NCBI GenBank assembly: GCA_944470555.2
Contig: OX104127.1
Coordinates: 25,435,661-25,499,660 of the forward strand
Length of the DNA: 64,000 nucleotides
Direction: 5' to 3'
Origin: Heterobilharzia americana
Taxonomy: Eukaryota > Platyhelminthes > Trematoda > Strigeidida > Schistosomatidae
Shown: positions 1 to 10,457 of the stretch, piece after piece
Numbering within the stretch: the stretch's first letter is position 1
Layout of the letters: every line of letters starts with the position of its first letter
Program-made: the position numbers and the translations under genes
Notes under the pieces: model-generated
What the model was told of the DNA's origin: nothing
Seen by the model: the letters and a program-made list of their open reading frames with translations, nothing else
Database searches by the model: none

Positions 1-49
1 TTTGACCCAAAAGAGTTCTCATAGTCACTCCATCAACTTGTCTGTTTAG

Positions 50-490
50 ACTGAAATTCATCATAGACTGACATTAGTTGGAGGAACATTGGATACCTGG
101 GAGCAATGGTAAACAGTTTTGCCCTAGTATGCGATTCTACAGAAGTGCACAACCACAACCCCACCAGTGATCGAATTCAAGACCTTCAGGTTCTGTGGCC
201 AGTACATTACCATTGAACCCCTAGATCGGATTCCGATGGTCCATATTTCCTACTTCTGTCAGTTCACGATATAGCGCGACCTACATCCAATGTTGTCGAT
301 GGGTAACTGTTCTCATCTTCGACTCGGTTGACTCAACTGGTCACGACTTCTTATTGGAACTTCAGGAATCACCTGTCGAAGCTAGTCACCAACAAGCGCT
401 AGATTAGTTCTATCTAGAGGTTTATGGAGATTTATTAATTGATTTTAAGTTGAAAATCACCACGAATTGACATCAGTTGGAGGAATATAG
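50..490 (-). repeat. Family A hammerhead SINE (retrozyme-like), full-length monomer plus start of next
   Basis: This is a minus-strand copy of the commonest short repeat in the window. Read on the minus strand it has a 5' unique part (about 240-465), a tRNA-like head with a B box (about 165-235), a hammerhead-like block (103-150) and a tail with the sequence ccaactgatgtcagtc (complement near 70-90). A second tail starts at 449-490, so the copy is part of a head-to-tail array. The hammerhead block is decayed: the CUGANGA box reads CTGTAGA. Recognition rests on similarity to many other copies in this window. Confidence 0.75.
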
Positions 491-894
491 AAAGTTTTTA
501 TATAACAGGTAACTTCGTAGGAAGTTGTGAACAAGTGTTTCTTACTTTCTAGCCTTCATCAGCAGATATACGCTAGTAGTGGGGGTTAACGCATGACTTT
601 AACTAACACATGGTGACTAAGTTGTATAATATAATCCATATATTCTGGGTACAATTAACTATGCAGTAGTTTATTTAATGATAAATACCGAATTGGAATA
701 GAACACTAATTCATCAAAGGGTTTATTTACAGAAAACGAACTTAAATAAGGTGGCATTTTACCTTACCAAGCTGCTGTTCACTTCAATACGAATTCAAGG
801 TTTATATTAAATAGAAAAAATTGTATGTATACACATGACAAGAACTACCACAGAATCCAGATCTGCTGAAAATTGATATAAAAGACATATTTTG
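491..894. other. Unassigned AT-rich stretch
   Basis: No coding exon, RNA gene or recognised repeat is visible. A motif at 541-575 looks like half a hammerhead on the minus strand (CTGATGA then GAAAC) but has no pairing stem II. Confidence 0.4.
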
Positions 895-1017
895 AGATGA
901 ATAGGGATTTTTAATTTAGAGTCAGTATTCATCATGGACCGAAATCAGTTGGAGAACCACTGAAAACCTAGGAACACTGCACAACTGTTTCGTCCTAGTA
1001 TGGGACTCCTCAACAGG
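895..1017 (-). repeat. Family A SINE fragment abutting an RTE LINE
   Basis: Tail plus hammerhead block of a minus-strand family A copy. The hammerhead is inactive by consensus: C3 is T, and the cleavage-site nucleotide is G where H (not G) is required. The repeat stops inside stem I and runs straight into RTE reverse-transcriptase sequence at about 1017, giving a sharp junction between two retroelements. Confidence 0.7.
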
Positions 1018-2042
1018 AGTGAGACAAGACTGCCTACTATCACCCATGATATTCTTGATTGTAGTGGACTGGATCATGCAACAAACGGTGACGAGCGAGA
1101 AGATGGGCATACGCTGGACCGAGAAAAAGATCCTAGAAGACTTGGATTTCGCCGATGACTCGTGTCTCATGTCACACAAACTCGAAGATCTACAGGCAAA
1201 AACTAACAAGTTGACAGAAGAGGTGAGGCAGCAAACACAGGACTTCAAGTGAATACGGAGAAGACAGAGGTGATGAAGATACCCAACCAACACCAACACC
1301 ACCACCACCAACAACAACAACAACAACAACAACAACAAGCTCCAATCACCATCATCGTTGGGAGAAACTTGAAGGAAGTAGCCTCTTTCACCTACTCACT
1401 TAGGCAGCACTGTCACAACTACAGGTGGCGGCACAGGCACAGACGATGACGTCAAAGCTAGCCAGGATCGGAAAGACAGTAAGACAGGCGTTCGTTAACC
1501 TGAAACCAGTGTGGAGATCTCCTCCACTGCACTCAGTATGTGGAACGATATCCATATTTTCAACACCAATGTCAGTCAAGTCAGTGTTTCTGTATGGTTC
1601 AGAGACTTGGCGAGTTACGAAAAGCATTTCCATCAAACTCTAGACATTCATCAACAACTGTCTAGTCTGGCTCGTTACTGAAGATCAGACGTCCAGAATA
1701 ATCAGAATAAGCAAGAAGGAACTCTGGCTGACCCCACAACAAACCAACCAAGAAGCTATCGCTCAACAAATATGTAGAAGGAAGTGGAGATGGATTGTGC
1801 ATACACTGAGTAGGCCGACTAGGGACATCACGCGTCAGGCCAGGCCGTTGAGTGGAACCCCGATGGGAAGCGACGAGTTGGGCGTCCGAGTTGGGTGACA
1901 TGGAGGAGATCATGTAAGGAGGAAATGAGAGGTTGTGGGCTGTCGTGGAGCCAGGTTGAAAAGAATTCAGAGAACATAGCGCATCGGAGACGTGGTACTG
2001 AAGCCCTATGTTCCATTAGGAACCCAAGGGACAAATAATAAT
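1018..2042 (+). mobile_element. RTE-clade (SR2-like) LINE, 5'-truncated, frameshifted
   Basis: Fragment of a non-LTR retrotransposon reverse transcriptase. It begins at the RT motif MRQDCLLSP (usual form VRQGCLLSP), followed by FLIVVDWIMQ and the catalytic FADD box (FADDSCLMSH, about 1150-1180). After a frameshift, 1450-1640 encodes the region after the RT fingers and palm, with VFLYGSETWRVTKS. 1720-1900 encodes ELWLTPQQTNQ and ICRRKWRWIVHTL, the conserved C-terminal block of schistosome RTE elements. The 3' end is the tail acaaataataat near 2030-2042. A (CAA)n/(CAC)n microsatellite (1289-1337) has expanded inside the ORF and reads as poly-His/Gln in one frame. No full ORF remains. Assignment to the SR2 group is from memory of that family. 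Confidence 0.8.
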
Positions 2043-2659
2043 GGAACTCCTCAGCTGTACCTACCCAAGACCTGGCTAAGGATGCTATAAAAGCTGTATA
2101 GCATCTGCATGCGCTGATCAATAATTCTTAGAAAAAGGGAGAATTCATTCACATTCACACAAAATGATGAATAAAACAGCTTTGTTTTATGAATAAGTTT
2201 GAATCTATAGTGAGCAAACACCATTCAACATAGCTAAAATTATCACAACTGCAAAGTAAAGACCAAAGTTTGACATAAATCTACAAATATATAGGCCGCT
2301 GCATCGCAGGTTATTGATTGTGAGTCTCAATATACTTGGGTACATGCTCATTACGAAAAGTAATTGTAATATTCAATTGTAGGTACAGGAACATGTGTCT
2401 AGGTAAGTATAAAAATAAATGACCTCTAATAATCCAATAAGTGCTACTGACAAACATCTACCTTCATCTCTAATGAGACTTATGTTAGAAACCCATTTTA
2501 TGATTAGCATCTGAACAGACCTTAATGAATGAAATCTGTTTGTTCGATTAAAGTGAAGTAGAAGATTTGAATACTCAGTGCTAGATACTAAGAATTACTG
2601 ATAGGTAAACGTCTAAGTGGAAATCAATATTTTAAGTCATCAGCCGTTTTGACATAAAT
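2043..2659. other. Unassigned stretch
   Basis: AT-rich sequence without a recognisable gene. The first 80 bases resemble a fragment of another short repeat but could not be assigned. Confidence 0.35.
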
Positions 2660-3010
2660 ATTGTATTTCAACTTTTAAGGTGAATAAGGATTTTCAATTT
2701 TGAGATAGTATTCATCACGGACTGATACTAATTGGGTAACCATTGAAAACCTGGGAGCACTGGACAGCCATTTCGTCCTAGTATGGGACTTCATAGCAAT
2801 GAGCACCCATGATCCCACCCCACTGCGGATGGAACTGAGGAACTTCAGGTTTCACGGCGATTGTGTTAACCATTTAGCCACTGGGTCGGTATTCGCTGAT
2901 TCACACTTTCCAACTTCTGTCAATTCGTAATATAGCACGATCATCCACCAAGGTCTTTACTTGAAATCTGCCTCCCTTCAGACTGGGTGACCCCTTCTCA
3001 TTAGACGTTC
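2660..3010 (-). repeat. Family A SINE, decayed hammerhead
   Basis: Minus-strand copy with tail, hammerhead block (2756-2803), tRNA-like head (complement of the B box near 2825-2850, A-box region near 2870-2900) and part of the 5' unique region. The hammerhead keeps stem II and GAAA, but the CUGANGA box reads CTATGAA, so it should not cleave. Confidence 0.7.
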
Positions 3011-3084
3011 GGTATACACATCTCGAAACGTGTCATTAAAAGACACTATGTATTAATGTGGTTTGGGGTTAATGGGGATTTTAT

Positions 3085-3270
3085 TTATTTTAAGGTGATA
3101 TTTATCACGGACCGACATCAGTTAGAGACTTCATAGCAGTACTCATCCACGATTTTCTAAATGACAGAAGTTAGAAATTGTGGACCACTGGACTAAGACC
3201 CAGTGGCCGAATGGTCAATGCGTTCACTGTAAAACCTGAAGGTTCTGAGTTCGATTTCAATTTCTGTTTC
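3085..3270. repeat. Family A SINE fragments in head-to-head inverted arrangement
   Basis: A short minus-strand tail and half-hammerhead (3085-3150) is followed by a plus-strand tRNA-like head (3155-3270). The head has the A-box-like TGGCCGAATGG and the B-box-like GAGTTCGATTTC. The plus copy stops right after the B box. Confidence 0.6.
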
Positions 3271-3869
3271 TTGAGGCTGTCCTACAGCCAGGCAAATCTT
3301 ATTGGACAATTTTGTCATACAATTGACCAATTAGAAGAAGCTATCTAACGTTTAAACTAATGGTCTCATATGGTCATGAGAATTGCATATAAATGGTGTA
3401 TTTTTGTCGAATAAAGTATCTTTGCTACATTCACTGGTTGGTACTTCTCTTTTGATATTTTTATTGCTCAATGAAATATGAGATACTGAGGGAAACGGTC
3501 GCTATTTGCATCCAAGTGTCGTTTGCGTATTTATTATTTTCTACTCAGTCACTTCAACTAAATAGATCCATTGATTAGCTACTGCTGACTGATTAGCGTT
3601 CAAACTCCAGTGTGATAGGGAGTTGATCGCCACTTACATACTTCAGTGGTTAAGTTTCTGACTTTAACACCTAGTAAAGTGGTTTCTAATCATGAAAAGA
3701 ACACCAGGATCCTCACGGTTTCAAATATGTCTAGCCTACCAGGGCAAGCAAGCATGCAAGAAAGGAAAATATACCATTTTGACATCTTGCAACAAAAACA
3801 GAAACTATTTAATGTTCTGAAACTTCATGGAATTAGTAAGATTGTTTTTTATATGATACAGTCGTTGCT
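3271..3869. other. Unassigned; possible solo-LTR-like segment near 3285-3460
   Basis: No gene is visible. Around 3385-3420 there is a TATA-like stretch (gcatataaatgg) followed 20 bases later by AATAAA. That spacing is seen in some retrotransposon LTRs, but I see no matching second LTR or internal coding region, so this stays a weak suggestion. A 78-residue ORF at 3646-3882 has no recognisable features. Confidence 0.25.
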
Positions 3870-4175
3870 TGAACCGAATTGATCGGTCTCTATTGGCATA
3901 TGGGCTCCTGTGAGGATGCCTCGATATTGCCTGCGTTGTAATTAATATTAATATTATTATACTACTTATTATTATTATTGTATTAATATTGATATTATTA
4001 ATACTAATGATGGATCGTGGCTAGCAGTGGAATCCAGGATGCGCATTTCGTCCCATTTCGGACTCGTCAGCTGGATGTGCCTGCTTCCCAGTGAGTGATG
4101 TTGTTCCAGGGCGTTATCCACTACACCACCCAGCCACGATAGCCACTTCTTGTGCGGCGAGTATAGTACAATTAT
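3870..4175 (-). repeat. Family B (Smα-type) hammerhead SINE, minus copy
   Basis: Minus-strand copy of a tRNA-headed, hammerhead-bearing repeat that matches the Smα pattern of schistosomes. On the minus strand it runs from tRNA-like head (about 4175-4100) through a hammerhead (4074-4034) and the conserved block ggattccactgctagcca to an (ATT)n tail (about 3940-4005). The beginning of a following monomer (gaggcatcc...caggagcccatatg, 3945-3870) lies beyond the tail. It pairs head to head with the plus copy at 4190-4400. Confidence 0.75.
4034..4074 (-). ncRNA. Hammerhead ribozyme, type I, consensus-intact (family B)
   Basis: On the minus strand the order is CCAG (stem I), CTGACGA (core C3-A9), a stem II of GTCC/GGAC closed by a 6-nt loop, GAAA, an almost loopless stem III ATGC/GCAT, cleavage nucleotide C after AU, then CTGG (stem I). 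Every universally conserved core position is present. Short stem III is typical of schistosome and newt satellite ribozymes, which work best as dimers. Activity is inferred from consensus only. Confidence 0.85.
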
Positions 4176-4189
4176 ACTAAAACTGTACC

Positions 4190-4400
4190 CGTCGTACAAG
4201 AAGTGGCTATCGTGGCTGGGTGGTGTGGTGGATAACGTCCTGGAGTTTGAAGCGATCTCTCCTGAGTCCGAATCCCGGTGGGGACAACATCACTCACTGG
4301 GAAGCAGGCACACCCAGCTGACGAATCCCACCTGGGACGAAATGCGCATCCTGGATTCCACTGCAAACCAGGATCCATCATTCATGGAATTAGTTGTAAA
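4190..4400 (+). repeat. Family B (Smα-type) hammerhead SINE, plus copy
   Basis: tRNA-like head (gtggtgtggtggataacg A-box region, GAGTCCGAATCCC B box, 4205-4280), a linker, a hammerhead (4314-4354) and the conserved block after it. It mirrors the minus copy at 3870-4175, so the pair forms an imperfect palindrome centred near 4180. Confidence 0.75.
4314..4354 (+). ncRNA. Hammerhead ribozyme, near-consensus (family B)
   Basis: CTGACGA (4318-4324), GAAA, stem III ATGC/GCAT, AUC cleavage triplet and stem I CCAG/CTGG are present. The first stem II pair (10.1-11.1, normally G-C) is A-C here, although the rest of stem II (TCCCA/TGGGA) pairs well. That substitution should weaken cleavage. Confidence 0.65.
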
Positions 4401-5249
4401 AACGTAGTCAGGAACGAATCCCTAAATTTACACTTAATTAAGTATCATTTAAAACCTTGTTTGTGCTTTAGAAAACAACTTACATTCACAATAAAACCTC
4501 CTTCAAAGTAATTATTACAGTTTTCAGTTAAAACGTGATGTGGTTTGTCCTTCTCACTTCAATATATAATCTTGTTTTTGAGTTTTTAGAAAAGGAATTT
4601 GACAAGTCTTCATGTGATTGAACACTCAAAGTATAAGTGGTAGTACATTAGATGTTTCAGATAAGATTCGTTTGTGCGTTATACTGTCAATTTTTTAAAA
4701 GGGGATAAAGATATTCATTGGTTATAGTATACAGAATATTATAACATGAGCTGGAAGATTATCACACCAACCACAAAAACTCGATAAGATAATTAGTTCA
4801 GACTAACTGAAGTTGAACCAATGATGGAAAAATACTTGTGTTAGATAATTCTAGAATGTAAGTAAGTAAGTAAGATAAGTAGAAATAACATCTATGCAAT
4901 TGGCAATTTCCAGTGTGACTTGTTAAACGAGTATGCCGATGATTCTCAAATGAACTGCAGTATGGTTTAAACCATTAGGTTCTGCGTAGAATAAAATGAA
5001 CTTCTAGTAAACATATCAAGCAAAAGCTTATCTAATATCCAGCTAAGTTTTTAAGGTTAGCAAAATAAACTTCAATGGATGAAATTTTATTGTGCTTGAC
5101 AATGATTTGGCATAACATTCTTCGTTTGAGATCTATAATTCCTCAAACTAAACAAAACTAATTGTATCATATACCACACGAACTCTTTAGAACACTTTCG
5201 AAAAGAATTTCTTCAGAATGGCTGTACGTCCCCCAAGGTCTATCGAAAA
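4401..5249. other. Unassigned stretch
   Basis: No exon or known repeat recognised. A short AAGT tetranucleotide run lies near 4858-4880. Confidence 0.35.
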
Positions 5250-6130
5250 AACAAAGAAGTCAAAAAGAAGATATGAAGTTCTTGTTGTTCTAGGAAAATT
5301 TCATTCATGAATATCAAATTTATGGGGAAAACATAGCAGAAGTACCGAACAATCGCCTTCGCAATGCATTCAAAAAACATTCTCTACCAACTAACAGCAA
5401 AAGGTCTTCTCCAGCTGACAGATGATTCAAGGAGATGTGAAAGACAAACTCCCGCTTTCGGCCATATCCATGTATTTCTATCAAATCACTTGCTTCTTTG
5501 GAGCTGGTTATGCAAGCCGCATAAAGCGCATTCTTTACAAAAGCATCTCCTAGCACTAGACTGAATGGCTGTTCGGTGGTCAATGCAAGTCAAGAAACAT
5601 TTCCATCTTGGATCATTTGGTCAACTCTAGTCATGTCAATTCCCCACAGTCTTCTCCCAAAATTCTATACAAAGTCAAGCTAAACGGCTTGAACGGAGTG
5701 CGAATTTGTCATCAAAGTATAACAGAGGCGTTTGAAATCCAACAATTAAAGCCTAAGTTCTTCTTACAGATGAGGTACGTTCGTTCTCTTATTCTGCCGT
5801 GATCATAATCCTGCTTTGAGTTTCTTTATTGCTTCAATATTCTTCTCACTGACTGATCCTTATTATCCTTTTATTATTTTTACTTTATGGTTTGCTTTCC
5901 CACCTCCTGACATGTAAACTACGATCTCCCATTAAAATTCTAATGGTAATTTACCCCGATTGTTGAGTATAGTAGTAATAACAATAATAATGATTGCTAT
6001 TACTTCGGCCTGTTTACTTTCCTAAAAGATTAATTATAGAGGTAATTGGCTGCATATTTTCCTTCCTCACACTATGATTGCGCAGTCCCTTCCCAACTAT
6101 AAAATCTGCTAATTTCAGTTTCAAAATTCA
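5250..6130 (+). mobile_element. Penelope-like element 3' region; left arm of inverted repeat 1
   Basis: Plus-strand remnant of a PLE GIY-YIG endonuclease and 3' region. In shifting frames it encodes a Cys-containing block around YFYQITCFFGAGY (5470-5520, the KFTCSCGAxYIG region of other copies), then LDHLVNSSHVNSPQ (5608 onward) and the C-terminal block ITEAFEIQQLKPKF, ending at RSLILP with a stop near 5802. These match the last third of the domain in the other PLE copies here. Frameshifts remove a single ORF. The same sequence occurs reversed at 9578-10452 with only scattered differences (one residue in 64 over the last ORF). Confidence 0.75.
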
Positions 6131-6194
6131 GTGGTGATAGTAGGAAAATTAGTCGAACAGATGGGAGGACTAGGGAACTATTTATTTTTAGTCA

Positions 6195-6689
6195 CAGTAA
6201 ATGATGAGTCCCAGATAGGATGAAATGCTTGTCCTAGATCCCACTGCTAGTCACGATCCATCATTATTATAAAAATGAAATTACAGGCAAATAGAGGTAC
6301 CCAAACAGGAGCCCATATGTCAATAGAGACCAATCAATTTGGTCTAATCAACGAAGAGTAACTACAAGAAGCAAAAGCAAAATTTATAACTGTCACACGA
6401 GCAGTGGCTCTGGTAACTCGATGGCCTAGTGGATAATCTTTTGACGTTTGAAGCCATAGGTAATGAGTTTTGGCATCACTGAGAACAACACCAATCACTG
6501 GGAGAGAGGAACATCCAGCTGACGAGTCGCGAATCGAAGGAAATGCGCCGGCAGTATTGAGGCATCCTCATGAAGGCCGATCTACTAACACAGGTAGAGC
6601 AGTTCGACCCGGTATAGCAACGGGAATTTACAAGTATCAATAATCGACGACTACCACTTTCTTGATAAGTGAATTATTATTATTATATT
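6195..6689 (+). repeat. Family B SINE, head-to-tail partial dimer, decayed hammerheads
   Basis: A hammerhead-region fragment (6195-6285; core C3 changed to A and stem II pair broken) is followed by the monomer start (6290-6420, containing caggagcccatatg), a tRNA-like head (6420-6480) and a second decayed hammerhead (6516-6550, where the stem II/GAAA segment is scrambled). The start of a third unit follows (6560-6660). The order shows that family B monomers, like family A, exist head to tail. Confidence 0.65.
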
Positions 6690-7702
6690 TGTTATTTGTC
6701 TGTTGGGTTCCTGGTAGAACATAGGGCTTCAGTACCACGTCGCCGTTTCACTCTCTTCTCTGCATTCTTTTCAACCTAGCGTCAAGACTGCTCAGAAGCT
6801 CTCATTTCTTCCTCATACCATCCTCTCCATGTCACCCTGAGCTCAGACGCCCAGCTAGTCGTTTCCCCTTTTAGATTCCACTTGATGGCGTGGTCGGTGA
6901 TGTCCCCAATCGGTTTACTCAGTGTATGTTCAGTCAAATCCAATGCATCTTCAATTTCTTCTGCATATATGTTGGGTGATAGATTGTTGGTTGGTTCGTT
7001 GCGGGGTCAGCCAGAGTTCCTCCTTGCTAATTCTTATTATTCTGGACATCTGATCTCCATCTTCACTACTGAGTGACCGTAGGCGGTATTTCCTGATGTG
7101 TTGTATGTCTGCAGTTTGATGGAAATGCTTTTCGTAATGCGCCAAGTCTGTGAAGCATCATATGGGAGCACTGAGTTGACTGATATTAGTGTTGAGAATC
7201 TGGATGTTGTTCACGCTTTATGGTGAGTGGACTGCAGTGCAGTGCAATAGGTCTGAACACTGACTTCAGATTAATGAAGGTCTGTCCTGTTGCCCTTCCG
7301 ATCCTGGCTCTGGTATCGTCATCTGTGTGTGTACCACCTGTAGTTGAAATGATGCTGCCTCGCCTGGTTAGGTGAAACAGACTTCTTGCTTCAGATTTGT
7401 CCCATTGATGGTGATTGGTGTTTGTTGTTGTTGGTTTCGCATCTTCATCACCTCTGTCTTTTCTACGTTCACTTGAAGGAGGTCCGGTCTTCACTGCCTC
7501 GTCTCTTCTACCAAATTGTTTGTTTTCGCCTGTAGATCTTCGAGTTTGTGAGACAAGACATTCGACACAAATTATCATCATTGGCGAAATGCAAATCTCC
7601 TGAGGTCTTTTCATCGGTCAAACAGCTTATGCCCATCTTCCCGCTCTTCATGGTTGGCTGCATGATCCAGTCAACCACAATCAGGAAGATCATCGGTGAC
7701 AG
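6690..7702 (-). mobile_element. RTE-clade (SR2-like) LINE, 5'-truncated, minus strand
   Basis: Second copy of the element at 1018-2042. On the minus strand it starts at LSPMIFLIVVDWIMQ (7702-7650); the RT active-site region is damaged (DLHFANDDN, where the other copy has FADD). It then passes through IGRATGQTFINLKSVFR and ends with ELWLTPQRTNQ and QHICRRN (7145-6951) and a tail of attattatt. Both this copy and the one at 1018 are truncated within the same RT motif. Several stops and frameshifts are present. Confidence 0.8.
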
Positions 7703-8274
7703 TAAGTGAATTATATGGACTGTATTTTTCTTTACATATTTCTTTGAATTTTATAACCTGTAAGCCGTTGAAAACGAAGAGATGCGATGGAATACAATTT
7801 GCTGTTCTAGCTTTACTAAGAGATTAACTTCGCGTCTAACAAATTCACTCGCACAACCATATCTTTTCACACTTTTCTTTTGGTGACCTGGAAAGTTGAA
7901 TTTGTTCAACTACCTTTGTTTGTTTGCTTGTTGTTATTTTGCTTTTGTTGAGATCTTAAAATCGTCTCAGAAGTTCTTTATATTCACTTATAATTCACAC
8001 ACAGCAGGGGTGTATTTTGGGTTATGAATGCACTTAGAAATTGATTAATCCCTTTTTCAAAGTATCTTTAAATCAACAATTGAAATAAATCACCAAACCG
8101 AGAATAAACTGAACTCATATTTATTTATTTATTTCGCCACTTCTCAGCTGCAAACAGTTTGGAATAAATACAGATTTGGGATGGGATAAAATGAGAAACA
8201 TACTCTGGAATTCAAACCAATTAAACATGTACATTGCTAAGCAAAGATACAACTGGTGAAACTCAGCTAAAAAG
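7703..8274. other. Unassigned AT-rich stretch
   Basis: No gene or repeat recognised. Confidence 0.35.
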
Positions 8275-8760
8275 TAATAGTTGTTTGGAAGAAATCGTCA
8301 GACATGAAGCTCTGTTCAGTCTAGGTTTCATGCTTGTTGGCAGTCGTCAGCAAGGTGTGTCTGCAACCTTGAGGTTCAAACCCATATCACCCAGTGTTAC
8401 AATCAGTGATATGACCACCGAGCTAATTGGGCTGGGTTAAATCACTGTCTGATCCCTGGAGAGCAACTAATCTCATGTTCTCTAGTTCTGAGTGCTGGTC
8501 GATTTCTATTGCTCATTTTGTGATGTGGCCACCAAGTTAGGAAGATTATTGCCTAGATGAAACAGGGTTTCTTACCTGTGGAGTGGGTCTAACCAACCAA
8601 AGTCTACGAAAGTGCGCCACAAGAATGAGCCTCCTAGCTGCTTGGTGACCACCCTGTAAAATGATCAACAGCTATCTGTCAGCACTCAGGACTAGACGAC
8701 ATGAAGTTGGTTGCTCTTCAGTTACCAATCACTGTATCAGTTAACAAATGTTACCAATGA
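8275..8760 (-). repeat. Family C tRNA-headed repeat
   Basis: A third short repeat family, also seen at 21825, 34455, 46010 and 49036. On the minus strand it has a B-box-like GGGTTTGAACCTC (about 8395-8370) and the sequence CTTGCTGACGACTGCC...CATGAAACC (about 8350-8318). The latter contains CTGACGA and GAAA separated by a TGC/GCA stem, as in a hammerhead, but the usual G-C closing pair of stem II and a clear stem III are missing. The rest (8440-8760) matches the conserved text of the other copies only in parts. Confidence 0.5.
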
Positions 8761-8815
8761 GAACAATGGTGTTAAAGTTTGTTTATTTATAAGCAATCGG
8801 AAAATGTTAATTGAA

Positions 8816-8965
8816 GTAAAACAAAAAGCTGGCCAGTAGTTAGGCGCCTTAGCTCAGCTGGTAAAGCACCGAGTATGAAACCCGGTGGTCGCTGGTCCGA
8901 ATCCGGCCGCCGTCTAAATTCTTATTTTACCTTCTGTCACCAACCATTATCATTTACAAGGAATT
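8816..8965 (+). repeat. Family D tRNA-derived repeat
   Basis: 8852-8915 resembles a tRNA: A box TTAGCTCAGCTGGT, a CCGAG/CCCGG anticodon-like stem, and B box GGTCCGAATCC. The acceptor stem does not pair well and the base before the would-be anticodon is not T, so it is unlikely to be a working tRNA gene. Flanks on both sides are shared with 32905-33065, including cttattttaccttctgtcac-like downstream text, which marks it as a dispersed retroposon. Confidence 0.6.
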
Positions 8966-9577
8966 CTTCATATAAGTAAGTGTCAATAAAATCTTACTGT
9001 ATTTAGAAAACCGAAAACAAGGTTTTTCGGGGTGCTTCGCAGTATATCCCGGAGCTTCTTCAGCAGAATATTCGCATTTTTATTAGGCATAAAAAATATC
9101 TACACTGTTAAATGGTACATGAAAACTTTTGTCTTTAAGTCATTGGTTAGTTCATTTGTTGTTCAGATCGTTTATTTCTAACTAGTCACCGTAACCTTCA
9201 TAAAAACTGTGACCGAGATATCTATAATTAGAGGGGAAATTCTAAAGTTTTAACTGTTCGTTTTGAGGAATAACTAAAAAAAATGATAAATAGTCACTGC
9301 AATTATGATAAACTGTATATGCTAGAAAAGGTTTAAAGCTGAATAACGAAAAGCTTTGAAAAGCAAAACCTTAACTTAAAACTAAATTTCAACAGCTGAT
9401 AAGTATGAAATTCTACACTATTACACCACTGGCACATTGTATATTCTTACAAATTGCAGAACAAATTATCCTTTCGAATTTGAGATTTTTCGATGAAGAT
9501 GAAAGACGTGACTTCTATTAGTCTACAGTGTAGAAGAGTAACGAATTTACGAAAGACTCTAAGCGCCGCCTTAAAAG
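8966..9577. other. Unassigned stretch
   Basis: Contains a phrase near 9015-9065 (gcttcttcagcag and neighbours) that looks like a known trematode repeat end, but no boundaries or coding potential could be established. Confidence 0.3.
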
Positions 9578-10452
9578 TCACTGAAATTAGCAGATTCTAT
9601 AGTTGGGAAGGGACTGCGCAATCATAGTGTGAGGAAGGAAAATATACGGCCAATTACCTCTATAATTAATCTTTTAGGAAAGTAAACAGGCCGAAGTAAT
9701 AGCAATCATTATTATTGTTATTACTACTATACTCAACAATCGGGGTAAATTACCATTAGAATTTTAATGGGAGATCGTAGTTTACATGTCAGGAGGTGGG
9801 AAAGCAAACCATAAAGTAAAAATAATAAAAGGATAATAAGGATCAGTCAGTGAGAAGAATATTGAAGCAATAAAGAAACTCAAAGCAGGATTATGATCAC
9901 GGCAGAATAAGAGAACGAACGTACCTCATCTGTAAGAAGAACTTAGGCTTTAATTGTTGGATTTCAAACGCCTCTGTTATACTTTGATGACAAATTCGCA
10001 CTCCGTTCGAGCCGTTTAGCTTGACTTTGTATAGAATTTTGGGAGAAGACTGTGGGGAATTGACATGACTAGAGTTGACCAAATGATCCAAGATGGAAAT
10101 GTTTCTTGACTTGCATTGTCCACCGAACAGCCATTCAGTCTAGTGCTAGGAGATGCTTTTGTAAAGAATGCGCTTTATGCGGCCTGCATAACCAGCTCCA
10201 CAGAAGCAGGTGATTTCATAGAAATACATGGATATGACCGAAAGCAGGAGTTTGTCTTTCACATCTCCTTGAATCATCTGTCAGCTGGAGAACACCTTTT
10301 GCTGTTAGTTGGTAGAGTATGTTCTTTAATGCATTGGGGAAGTGATTGCTCGGTACTTCTGCTATGTTTTCCCCCAAAAATTTGATGTTCATGAGTAAAG
10401 TTTTGCTAGAACAACAAGAACTTCATATCGTGTTCTTGACTTCTTGACTTTC
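9578..10452 (-). mobile_element. Penelope-like element 3' region; right arm of inverted repeat 1
   Basis: Reverse-orientation copy of 5250-6130. On the minus strand it carries the same endonuclease end (LDHLVNSSHVNSPQ at about 10091, QQLKPKF, RSLILP near 9900). The opposite-strand reading of the upstream part is also open (10116-10385), but that is a shadow. It ends at about 10452, six bases before inverted repeat 2 begins. Confidence 0.75.
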
Positions 10453-10457
10453 ATCGG

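Noticed and set aside
525..575. Minus-strand CTGATGAAGG ... GAAAC
   Set aside because: The boxes are present but no stem II pairs between them and stem I is absent.
1249..1449. ORF with a long His/Gln run
   Set aside because: The run is a (CAC)n/(CAA)n microsatellite inside a decayed RTE element; it is not a separate gene.
5320..5583. 87-residue ORF antisense to the PLE endonuclease, conserved in both arms of inverted repeat 1
   Set aside because: It is the shadow of the PLE frame; conservation is explained by duplication of the arm.
8852..8915. tRNA gene (possible Ser)
   Set aside because: Acceptor stem does not pair, the anticodon loop lacks the invariant T, and the flanks are repeated at 32905, so it is a tRNA-derived repeat.
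9010..9070. Minus-strand CTGAAGA ... CGAAAAACC hammerhead-like text
   Set aside because: Stem II would be unusually long and unpaired at its base; possibly a repeat end, but not supported as a ribozyme.
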